Shown: piece after piece, positions 1 through 5,950 of the stretch
Layout of the letters: each line of letters begins with the position of its first letter
Position numbering within the stretch: position 1 is the stretch's first letter
NCBI GenBank assembly: GCA_023391905.1
Contig: JAEWAD010000032.1
Location: 1 to 5,973 of the forward strand
Reading direction: 5' to 3'
DNA: 5,973 bases
Source of the DNA: Pseudomonadota bacterium
GTDB lineage: Bacteria > Pseudomonadota > Alphaproteobacteria > Rhizobiales > Kaistiaceae
Position numbers and translations under genes: made by a program
The notes under the pieces: model-generated
The model's input: only the letters and a program-made list of their open reading frames with translations
Told to the model about the DNA's origin: nothing
Databases searched by the model: none

Positions 1-727
1 TCGTTGTCTCGCCCGTGAAGGCGATCTTCGCGATACGTGGGTTGGAGGCCAGCGGCTTGCCGGCTTCGAGGCCGAAGCCATTGACCACGTTCAGGACGCC
101 GGGCGGCAACAGATCACCGATCAGCTCGGCCCAGACCAGGATCGAGGCGGGCGTCTGCTCGGCCGGCTTCAGCACGACACAGTTGCCGGCGGCAAGCGCC
201 GGGGCGAGCTTCCAGACGGCCATCAGGATCGGGAAGTTCCACGGGATGATCTGGCCGACGACGCCGAGCGGCTCGTGGAAGTGATAGGCGATGGTGTCGT
301 GGTCGATCTCGGAGATGCCGCCTTCCTGGGCGCGCACGGCGCCGGCGAAATAGCGGAAATGGTCGATCGCGAGCGGGATGTCGGCGGCGGTCGTCTCGCG
401 GATCGGCTTGCCGTTGTCCCAGGTCTCGGCGAGCGCCAGCGTCGCGAGATTTTCCTGCATCACGTCGGCGATGCGGTTCAGCAGCAGCGCGCGTTCGGCG
501 GCGCTGGTGCGGCCCCAGGCGTCCTTGGCGGCATGCGCGGCGTCGAGCGCCAGCTCGATGTCGGCGGCTTCCGAACGGGCGACTTCGCAGAGCACGCGGC
601 CGTTGACGGGCGAGGTGTTGTCGAAATAGCGGCCCGATACGGGCGGTACGCGCTTGCCGCCGATATAGTTGTCGTAGCGGGGCGCGAACGGCGCCTTGGT
701 GGCGCGGGTGAATTCCGGCTTGTTCAT
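1..727 (-). CDS. NAD-dependent aldehyde dehydrogenase, AldB/ExaC/AcoD group (N-terminal part, runs off left edge)
   Basis: This enzyme would oxidise an aldehyde, probably acetaldehyde or another short aliphatic aldehyde, to the acid with NAD+ in the cytoplasm. The reading frame is open from the ATG at 727 to the window edge and gives 242 residues, beginning MNKPEFTRATKAPFAPRYDN. Visible family motifs are LGVVGQIIPWNFP, with the oxyanion-hole Asn at about residue 164, VVLKPAEQTP, with the cofactor-binding Lys at about 187, and IAFTGETT, the start of the FTG(S/E)T NAD-binding loop, at the very end. The family is about 500 residues long, so the catalytic Glu and Cys lie outside the window and cannot be checked. 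A strong Shine-Dalgarno sequence, GGGAGG, sits 5 nt before the ATG. The gene lies 134 bp downstream of an AcoR-like regulator on the same strand, which is probably its activator. The ALDH family is certain; the exact substrate is inferred. Confidence 0.95.
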   Translation of the reverse strand, partial: MNKPEFTRATKAPFAPRYDNYIGGKRVPPVSGRYFDNTSPVNGRVLCEVARSEAADIELALDAAHAAKDAWGRTSAAERALLLNRIADVMQENLATLALAETWDNGKPIRETTAADIPLAIDHFRYFAGAVRAQEGGISEIDHDTIAYHFHEPLGVVGQIIPWNFPILMAVWKLAPALAAGNCVVLKPAEQTPASILVWAELIGDLLPPGVLNVVNGFGLEAGKPLASNPRIAKIAFTGETT

Positions 728-731
728 GGTG

Positions 732-739
732 ACCTCCCT
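732..739 (-). promoter_or_regulatory. Ribosome binding site of the aldehyde dehydrogenase gene
   Basis: The minus strand reads AGGGAGGT, ending 4 nt before the ATG at 727; the GGAGG core is 5 nt from it. This near-perfect Shine-Dalgarno match fixes the dehydrogenase start. Confidence 0.8.
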
Positions 740-825
740 GGTCGACGCTGAAACCGCGTCATGGGAGGAGTTTGCCCGGCCGGCGGCGCCTGTCAGCCCG
801 GCCGTGTCGCATGGATGGCCGGAAC

Positions 826-843
826 TGTCTCACCCTTGCGACA
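826..843. promoter_or_regulatory. Candidate operator/upstream activating site, imperfect palindrome TGTCKCA-N4-TGNGACA
   Basis: The plus strand reads TGTCTCACCCTTGCGACA, two 7-bp arms that match at six of seven positions around a 4-bp centre. It lies about 100 bp upstream of the aldehyde dehydrogenase start and just after the stop of the AcoR-like regulator. Fis-type helix-turn-helix activators such as NtrC bind dyads of this size (TGCACC-N5-GGTGCA), and the upstream gene encodes such a domain. A further direct half-site, TGTCGCA, lies at 805-811, 21 bp away or two helical turns. The dyad is seen directly; binding by the neighbouring regulator is inferred. Confidence 0.5.
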
Positions 844-861
844 CTGTGCGCTGCAATACGC

Positions 862-1830
862 TCAGTGCGGACGCTCGAGGCCCAGTCTGCCGAGCTTGCG
901 ATGCAGGGTGGCGCGCGACACGCCGAGCTGGCGGGCCGCCGCCGTCACATTGCCGCCGGAGCGCTGCAGCGCCCGTTCGAGGATGGTCCGTTCGGCATGC
1001 CGCAGCTCGTCGTCGAAGCGCGCCTCGCCGGCAAGTTCGCCGTCGAGCGGCGGCGGCCGGCCGATCAGGCTGTCGCGATGGCGGTAGGCCTGGCGCGCTG
1101 CGCGGGTCGCGCCGATCACGATGTCGTCCTTGTCGACGGCGAGCAGGGCGCTCGGCGACCATTCCGCCGTCGGCGCGACGATGATGCGGGCGTCCGGATA
1201 GGCGAGGCGGAAGGCTTCGGCCTCGATCCGGCGCGTCGCCTCGGTCACCGCCATCGCGACCAGCGTGGACAGCTCCTCGGTCAGGTCGGCCCGGCAGGAA
1301 GAGACGTCAAGCGCGGCGGCGAGGCGGCCCTCGTGGTCGTAGATCGGCGCCGTCGTGCAGGAGAGGGCGGTGTTGCGGGTGAAGAAGTGCTGGTGGCGGT
1401 GGATCGTCAGCACGCGCTGCTCGATGAGGCAGGTGCCGATGCCGTTCGTGCCTTCGCTTTCCTCGCTCCAGACGCAGCCGGTCCAAAGCCCCCAATCCTC
1501 GAAGGCGTCGTCGTCGCCGGCGGCGCCACGCCGCGCCACCGGAACACCGTCGCGGTCGGCCAGCAGGACGCAGCAGCCCATGCCGCCGACGGCAAGAAAC
1601 AGCCGGTCGAGGCTCGTCTGCGCGGCGCGGAGCAGGGGCTCGATCCGCTGGCGCGCGAGCGTCAGCTCGCGCTCGCTCAGCCGGTTCGGAAGCCGCCGTT
1701 CGGCCGGATCGAGTTGATGCAGCCTGGCGGAGCGCTGCCACGACGCGACGAGCGCCGATGTCGCCGCCTCGCCCGAGTGAATGGCGCGCTGCACGCGTTC
1801 GGCATGCTGTCCCAGTTCCGGCTTCGACAT
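862..1830 (-). CDS. AcoR-like GAF / Fis-type HTH transcriptional regulator lacking the AAA+ domain
   Basis: This is a cytoplasmic DNA-binding regulator of 322 residues, probably controlling the aldehyde dehydrogenase gene downstream. The N-terminal region (about 1-60) contains SWQRS, as in AcoR proteins. A GAF sensory domain follows (about 60-205), with the AcoR-type signatures WSEESEGTNGIGTCL and HFFTRNTALSCTTAPIYDHEG. A short PAS-like stretch is at about 225-255 (ALLAVDKDDIVIGATRAA). A Fis-type helix-turn-helix ends the protein (about 275-317, GGNVTAAARQLGVSRATLHRKL). Full AcoR has a sigma-54-contacting AAA+ ATPase domain before the HTH; here there is no Walker motif and no GAFTGA, so it probably works without sigma-54. 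I chose the ATG at 1830 because GGAGGAGG lies just upstream. The frame is open to an ATG at 1947, which would add 39 residues with a poorer ribosome site. The ligand is unknown; an aldehyde, alcohol or acetoin-like compound is a guess. Confidence 0.9.
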   Translation of the reverse strand: MSKPELGQHAERVQRAIHSGEAATSALVASWQRSARLHQLDPAERRLPNRLSERELTLARQRIEPLLRAAQTSLDRLFLAVGGMGCCVLLADRDGVPVARRGAAGDDDAFEDWGLWTGCVWSEESEGTNGIGTCLIEQRVLTIHRHQHFFTRNTALSCTTAPIYDHEGRLAAALDVSSCRADLTEELSTLVAMAVTEATRRIEAEAFRLAYPDARIIVAPTAEWSPSALLAVDKDDIVIGATRAARQAYRHRDSLIGRPPPLDGELAGEARFDDELRHAERTILERALQRSGGNVTAAARQLGVSRATLHRKLGRLGLERPH

Positions 1831-1832
1831 CG

Positions 1833-1840
1833 CCTCCTCC
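1833..1840 (-). promoter_or_regulatory. Ribosome binding site that decides the start of the AcoR-like regulator
   Basis: The minus strand reads GGAGGAGG, with GGAGG 5 nt from the ATG at 1830. The alternative ATG at 1947 has only a GGGG run before it. This favours the 322-residue form over the 361-residue form. Confidence 0.65.
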
Positions 1841-1972
1841 CAGATGGCTTCCGTGTCTGTCGTCGCTTCCTGCTGTTTCGAGACCGGGCCGAATCCGTCC
1901 TCCGCGATCCAGGGATCGCCGGACCTGGCCAAATGTCTGTCCCGCATGCCGCCCCGTTGGGTAGGCTCCCTA

Positions 1973-2002
1973 GATATAGCGATGCGAGGGCTTCTCCGAC
2001 AA
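1973..2002 (-). promoter_or_regulatory. Candidate sigma-70-type promoter for the AcoR-like regulator
   Basis: On the minus strand, TTGTCG (1997-2002, four of six matches to TTGACA) and TATATC (1973-1978, four of six matches to TATAAT) are separated by 18 bp. This AT-rich spot stands out in a GC-rich region, just after the ptsN end. Transcription would begin near 1965, leaving a leader of about 135 nt before the preferred start at 1830, or about 18 nt before the alternative ATG at 1947. The match is modest and unproven. Confidence 0.35.
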
Positions 2003-2006
2003 CCTC

Positions 2007-2026
2007 CCGCGATCGGGCGATCGCGG
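2007..2026 (-). terminator. Perfect 9-bp inverted repeat after ptsN, possible terminator or 3' end hairpin
   Basis: The arms CCGCGATCG and CGATCGCGG are exact reverse complements separated by 2 bp, and begin 4 bp after the ptsN stop codon. As RNA this gives a very stable GC-rich stem. No run of T follows on the minus strand, so it is not a classical intrinsic terminator. It could protect the 3' end, cooperate with Rho, or be a protein-binding palindrome. Its position between the kdpDE-ptsN operon and the regulator's candidate promoter supports a role as a transcription boundary. Confidence 0.45.
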
Positions 2027-2030
2027 CGCC

Positions 2031-2483
2031 CTATGCCGGCGCTTCGGTCAGCACGCTGTAGGCCGCAGCGGACCCCGCCGAGCCGCGCAGCCTGGCGCGG
2101 AATTCGCGGATCCGCGCCCGCCTGGCGAAACAGGCGAGGACGTTCAGATGTGCGGTCGTCCGACCCTCGGGCGCGAGGATCAGGAAGACGATGTCGACAG
2201 GCTCGTCGTCGACCGCCTCGAAATCGACGGGCTTCCGGAGGATGGCGAGCAGGCCGAACGGCGCCGTGATGCCGTCGACGCCGGCATGCGGGATCGCCAC
2301 GCCGGTTCCGATGCCCGTCGAGCCGAGCTTCTCGCGATTGACGAGGGCTCGGTGGATCGATTCCTCCGGAATATCGAGCCGCGCGGCGGCGTGGGCCGCC
2401 AGCCTGCGGATCAGCGCTGCCTTGCTCGGCACGGACAGGTCAACGAGGACATCTTCCGACTGGACGATGCTGGATAACTGCAT
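2031..2483 (-). CDS. ptsN: PTS IIA-like nitrogen-regulatory protein, EIIA-Ntr (PtsN)
   Basis: This is the phosphate-accepting end protein of the PTS-Ntr chain (PtsP-PtsO-PtsN), which regulates partner proteins rather than carrying sugar. The 150-residue protein is one EIIA type-2 domain, close to the usual 150-160 residues. The phosphorylated His is His66 in GSTGIGTGVAIPHAG, which matches E. coli PtsN GSTGIGNGIAIPHG around His73. PVDIVFLILAP and the second conserved His at 112 (AHLNVL) are also present. It follows kdpE on the same strand by 48 bp and probably belongs to the kdpD-kdpE transcript. In E. coli, unphosphorylated EIIA-Ntr binds KdpD and raises kdp expression, so the location is meaningful. 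An in-frame GTG at 2495 would add four residues; neither start has a good Shine-Dalgarno sequence. A second ptsN near rpoN would be expected elsewhere in the genome but cannot be seen here. Confidence 0.92.
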   Translation of the reverse strand: MQLSSIVQSEDVLVDLSVPSKAALIRRLAAHAAARLDIPEESIHRALVNREKLGSTGIGTGVAIPHAGVDGITAPFGLLAILRKPVDFEAVDDEPVDIVFLILAPEGRTTAHLNVLACFARRARIREFRARLRGSAGSAAAYSVLTEAPA

Positions 2484-2500
2484 GGGATGGCTCACGTCAG

Positions 2501-2524
2501 GCGATTTTGGAGGCGTGGAATCGC
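2501..2524 (-). other. Weak intercistronic inverted repeat between kdpE and ptsN
   Basis: Six-bp arms, GCGATT and AATCGC, are separated by 12 bp within the short gap between the kdpE stop and the ptsN start. A stem this short with a long loop may be chance. If real, it could affect the relative expression of ptsN. Confidence 0.2.
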
Positions 2525-2531
2525 GGCTTGA

Positions 2532-3227
2532 TCACGGATCGGCCTCGCGGAGGCGGTAGCCGACGCCGGTTTCGGTCAGGATGTATTGCGGCTGGTCGGG
2601 CTGCTGCTCGATCTTCTGACGCAGCTGACGCACATAGACGCGCAGATACTGGACGTCGGTCGATCCGCCCCAGACCTCGTTGAGCAGGGCGCGGTGCGTC
2701 AGCACCTTGCCGGCGTGCTGAACCAGCAGGCGGAGGATGTCGTATTCCTTCGGCGACAGCTTCACTTCCCGCCCGCTGACGCGCACAATCCGTTTCACCA
2801 GATCGACGGAGAGATCGCCGGTCTGGAAGACGGCCTTCTCGCCCTGCTGCTGCAACCGGTGGCGCAGCGCGACGCGCAGCCGCGCCGCGAGTTCGCGCAT
2901 GCCGAACGGCTTGGTGACGTAATCGTCGGCGCCCGCCTCGAGCGCCTTGACGATTCCCGTCTCGTCGGTGCGGCTCGACAGGATGACGATCGGCAGGTCG
3001 ATCTGCGCGGCGCGCCAGCGCGCCAGCAGGTCATGGCCGGGCAGATCCGGCAAACCGAGATCGAGGATGACGAGGTCCGGCCTTTCGGCCGTGACCATCG
3101 CCGTCGCCTCGGCCGCGTTCTCGGCCTCGAGGATCGCATAGCCCTCCGTTGTCAGGCCGACCCGCAACAGACGCCGGATCGCCGGCTCGTCGGCGACGAC
3201 GAGGATTCTCACGCTCGATGTGCTCAT
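2532..3227 (-). CDS. kdpE: KdpE, OmpR-family response regulator of potassium transport genes
   Basis: This is the cytoplasmic partner of KdpD; when phosphorylated it activates the kdpFABC potassium pump operon. The 231-residue protein has a receiver domain (about 6-122) and an OmpR/PhoB winged-helix DNA-binding domain (about 134-228). The receiver shows the phosphate-accepting Asp56 in VILDLGLPD, Ser84 in VILSS, and Lys106 in DDYVTKPFG. The effector part has the KdpE signatures AGKVLTHRALLNEVWG, YLRVYVRQLRQKIE and TETGVGYR. The expected acidic pair near the N terminus reads VVADEP rather than VVDDEP, so the first acidic residue is Ala12 (codon GCC at 3192-3194) while Asp13 remains. The ATG overlaps the kdpD stop as ATGA, which implies translational coupling; only a weak AGG precedes it. 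Identification as KdpE is supported by both sequence and neighbour. Confidence 0.96.
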   Translation of the reverse strand: MSTSSVRILVVADEPAIRRLLRVGLTTEGYAILEAENAAEATAMVTAERPDLVILDLGLPDLPGHDLLARWRAAQIDLPIVILSSRTDETGIVKALEAGADDYVTKPFGMRELAARLRVALRHRLQQQGEKAVFQTGDLSVDLVKRIVRVSGREVKLSPKEYDILRLLVQHAGKVLTHRALLNEVWGGSTDVQYLRVYVRQLRQKIEQQPDQPQYILTETGVGYRLREADP

Positions 3228-5929
3228 GACCTGTCGTCCAGTCTGGCGGGCTCGCTCGTCGCGGGAAAGCTGATGGTGAAGACGGCGCCCGTCCGGTCGG
3301 TGCGATTGCTGGCCGCGATCGTGCCGCCCATCGCCTCGACGAACCCCTTGCAGATGGCAAGGCCGAGCCCGGTCCCTGCCTGCACATGGTCCTGCTTCCT
3401 GACCCGGTAGAAGCTGTCGAACACGCGCGTGAGATCGCTCGACGGAATGCCGGGGCCTTCGTCGATGACCTGCAGCCTGACCTGCGCCGCGTCCGTCCAG
3501 GCCCGCAGGCGGATGGTGGAGCCGGCGGGGGCGTATTTGCGGGCGTTATCGAGCAGGTTGAACAGCACCTGTTCGAACAGGACGGGATCGAGCTTGACCA
3601 TCGGCAGGTCGGCCGGCACGGCGAGCTCGATGCGGTGCCCGTCGAGGATCTTGGCGGCGCGGCGAAGCGCGCTGCCGACGATGTCGCCGATGAAGTGCGG
3701 CGAGGCGGAGGCGTCGGTCGCGCCGGATTCAAGCCGCGTCATGTCGAGCAGGTTGGCGATGAAGCGGTTGAGGCGTTCGGACTCGTCGAGCACGGTCGAA
3801 AGCAGCTCGACGCGGTCCGCCTCCGGCAGGTCGGCCGAATAGTCCTTGAGCGTGCCGGCGGCGCCGAGGATGGAGGCGAGCGGCGTCTTCAGATCGTGCG
3901 AGATCGAGGTCAGCAGTGCCGAACGCAGCCGGTCGGCCTCGGCGGCGAGCCGCGCCCTGTCGACGTCGGCGACGAGCTGGATGCGCTCGATCGCCAGAGC
4001 CGCCTGGTCCGCGAGCGAATCGAGCAGGCGCTGCTGCTCGGGCGTCAGGACGGGCCCCTGCTTGTCATTGTCCAGTCCGAGGACGCCGACACGGGTTCGG
4101 CCGGTCTTGAGCGGCAGATAGAGGCGTTTTGCTCCGGGCAGCGTGTCGGCGCCGCGGCCGGCGGGACGGTCGTGCTCCCAGGCCCAGTGCGCGGCGGCGA
4201 TGTCGGCCTCGTCGAGCGTATCGTCCGGCGGATAGCCGGCGCGGACGGCGATGACGCCGTCTTCCGGCAGCAGCACGACGACGCGGACGCCGAGCATCGC
4301 GGCGATCTGGTAGGCGGAGGCCCACAGAACGTCCTCCAGCGTGCCGGCCCCGGCGAGCTTGCGACTGAACTGGTAGAGGCCCTCGGTGGTGCGGGCGCGC
4401 TGGCGCGCGGCGGCGGCCTGTCCCTGCACGCGGCCGGCGAGATTGCTGGCGATCACCGCGACGCCGAGGAAGAAGGCGAAGGCGACGGCGCTCTCGGGAT
4501 CGCTGATGTTGAGGGTGTAGAGCGGCGCGAGGAAGAAGAAGTTGAAGGCGAGCGCCGCCAGCGCGGAGGCGAACAGGGCCGGCCAGAGGCCGCTGCTGAC
4601 GGCGATCGCCAGCACTGCCATCAGGAAGACGAGCGCGATGTTGCGCACGTCCAGGAAGCGCGACAGGGCGTTGCCGATGCCGACCGCGACCGCCACATAG
4701 GCGACGCTCCAGAGATAGGGCTTGATGTCGAGGCGCGGCGCCAGGGCGGGCGCGATCACGCGCCGGGCCGGCGCGCCAAGCGCGGCATCGGGCGAGATGA
4801 CGTGGATGCTGATGCCGCCGGCGTGGCGGATCAGGTCGTGCGAGACCGACCCTTCCAGCATTTCTCGCCAGCGCGGCTTGTCCGATTTGCCGACGAGGAT
4901 GTGCGTGTAGTTGTTCGCCGTGGCGTAGCGCAGGATCTCCTGCGCCACATGCTGGCCGGGCAGCGTCACGGCTTCCGCGCCGAGTTGCTCGGCCAGCCGC
5001 AGCGTCGCCGCGACGCGGTCCTTCTCGGCGTCGCCGAAGCGGCTCGCCCTGGCGCTCTCGATGAAGAGCGCAGCCCAGGGCGCGCGCAGCCGGTCGGCGT
5101 GGCGGCGGGCATAGCGGACGAGGGACGGGCCGTCCTCCCGCGCGTCGACGCAGACGAGCACGCGCTCTCCGGCCGCCCAGGGGCCGGGAATGGCGTGTGC
5201 CTGCATGTGGGTGACGAGCTGTTCGTCGACGCGCTGCGCCGTCCGCCGGAGCGCCAGCTCGCGCAGCGCCGTCAGGTTGCTGGGCGAGAAATAGTTCTCG
5301 GTCGCCCGCCTGGCCGTCTTCGGCAGATAGACCTTGCCCTCATGCAGGCGCTTGATCAGGTCGCCCGGCGTGATGTCGATGATCTCGATGTCGTCGGCGC
5401 GGTCGAGGATCGAGTCCGGCACCGTCTCGCGCACCCGGATGCGGGTGATCTGGGCGACGACGTCGTTCAGGCTTTCGACATGCTGGATGTTGAGCGTGGT
5501 GTAGACGTCGATGCCGCGCGCCAGCAGCTCTTCGACATCGAGATAGCGCTTGGGATGGCGGCTGCCCTCGGCGTTGGTGTGCGCCAGTTCATCGACCAGC
5601 ACCAGCTTCGGGCGCCTGGCGAGAATGGCGTCGAGATCCATCTCCTCCAGAACGCGGCCGCGATAGTCGACGACCGCGCGCGGGATGGTTTCGAGCCCCT
5701 CGGTCAGGGCCGCCGTCTCGGCGCGGCCATGGGTCTCGACGATGCCGATCACGACATCGACGCCGTCCGCCGCGCGGGCCCGGCCGGACATCAGCATCTC
5801 GTAGGTCTTGCCGACGCCGGGCGCGGCGCCGAGGAAGATCTTCAAGCGGCCGCGTCCTTCCCGCTCCGCGCTGTCGAGCAGCGCCTCGGGCGAGGGACGG
5901 CCTTCACGTGAAACACTGTCGTCGGACAC
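3224..5929 (-). CDS. kdpD: KdpD, membrane sensor histidine kinase for potassium/turgor
   Basis: KdpD senses potassium limitation and phosphorylates KdpE. In the 901-residue form the order is as follows. The N-terminal KdpD domain has Walker A GAAPGVGKT (34-42) and LVLVDELAHTN (109-119). A USP domain spans about 255-379 and includes HILVGKSDKPRW. Four membrane segments lie at about 404-421, 430-445, 449-471 and 480-497, followed by an Arg-rich stretch. A GAF-like domain covers about 515-650. The kinase core has His678 in SISHDLKTPL, the N box NLLDNA (Asn795), DEGPGIP and GTGLGLAI. Length matches E. coli KdpD (894). All catalytic motifs are intact. I prefer the GTG at 5929 because GAGGA lies 5 nt before it; the frame also opens at a GTG at 5941 (905 residues) with no ribosome site, and an in-frame stop lies just upstream. 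The kdpC end is expected beyond the right edge. Confidence 0.97.
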   Translation of the reverse strand: MSDDSVSREGRPSPEALLDSAEREGRGRLKIFLGAAPGVGKTYEMLMSGRARAADGVDVVIGIVETHGRAETAALTEGLETIPRAVVDYRGRVLEEMDLDAILARRPKLVLVDELAHTNAEGSRHPKRYLDVEELLARGIDVYTTLNIQHVESLNDVVAQITRIRVRETVPDSILDRADDIEIIDITPGDLIKRLHEGKVYLPKTARRATENYFSPSNLTALRELALRRTAQRVDEQLVTHMQAHAIPGPWAAGERVLVCVDAREDGPSLVRYARRHADRLRAPWAALFIESARASRFGDAEKDRVAATLRLAEQLGAEAVTLPGQHVAQEILRYATANNYTHILVGKSDKPRWREMLEGSVSHDLIRHAGGISIHVISPDAALGAPARRVIAPALAPRLDIKPYLWSVAYVAVAVGIGNALSRFLDVRNIALVFLMAVLAIAVSSGLWPALFASALAALAFNFFFLAPLYTLNISDPESAVAFAFFLGVAVIASNLAGRVQGQAAAARQRARTTEGLYQFSRKLAGAGTLEDVLWASAYQIAAMLGVRVVVLLPEDGVIAVRAGYPPDDTLDEADIAAAHWAWEHDRPAGRGADTLPGAKRLYLPLKTGRTRVGVLGLDNDKQGPVLTPEQQRLLDSLADQAALAIERIQLVADVDRARLAAEADRLRSALLTSISHDLKTPLASILGAAGTLKDYSADLPEADRVELLSTVLDESERLNRFIANLLDMTRLESGATDASASPHFIGDIVGSALRRAAKILDGHRIELAVPADLPMVKLDPVLFEQVLFNLLDNARKYAPAGSTIRLRAWTDAAQVRLQVIDEGPGIPSSDLTRVFDSFYRVRKQDHVQAGTGLGLAICKGFVEAMGGTIAASNRTDRTGAVFTISFPATSEPARLDDRS

Positions 5930-5934
5930 CTGGA

Positions 5935-5939
5935 TCCTC
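5935..5939 (-). promoter_or_regulatory. Ribosome binding site that decides the kdpD start
   Basis: The minus strand has GAGGA 5 nt before the GTG at 5929. The GTG at 5941 overlaps this element and has no Shine-Dalgarno sequence of its own (only CGCCGCACC before it). Confidence 0.55.
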
Positions 5940-5950
5940 ACGGTGCGGCG

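Noticed and set aside
275..751. Plus-strand open frames of 158 and 83 codons within the first 750 bases
   Set aside because: They are antisense to the aldehyde dehydrogenase, whose motifs (PWNFP, LKPAEQTP, FTGET) are unmistakable.
785..805. A GG-N10-GC arrangement on the minus strand, a possible sigma-54 -24/-12 promoter for the dehydrogenase gene
   Set aside because: Only the minimal GG and GC dinucleotides match; the flanking TGGCAC and TTGC positions do not. Such spacing is common by chance in GC-rich DNA, and the nearby regulator lacks a sigma-54 activation domain.
1831..1947. An N-terminal extension of the AcoR-like regulator starting at the ATG at 1947
   Set aside because: The frame is open, but the ribosome site before 1830 is much stronger and the family-like sequence begins after it. 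It cannot be fully excluded, because the candidate promoter would give it a short leader.
772..2061. A 429-codon open frame on the plus strand opposite the AcoR-like regulator
   Set aside because: It mirrors the codon positions of the regulator gene and has low-complexity Arg/Ala-rich translation. The minus-strand frame shows clear GAF and HTH motifs, so this is a shadow.
3386..5911. An 841-codon open frame on the plus strand opposite kdpD
   Set aside because: It lies wholly antisense to a clear, full-length KdpD. Its translation is rich in Arg, Gly, Ala, Asp and Val with no recognisable domain, as expected from the GC-biased third positions of kdpD. No convincing ribosome site was seen.
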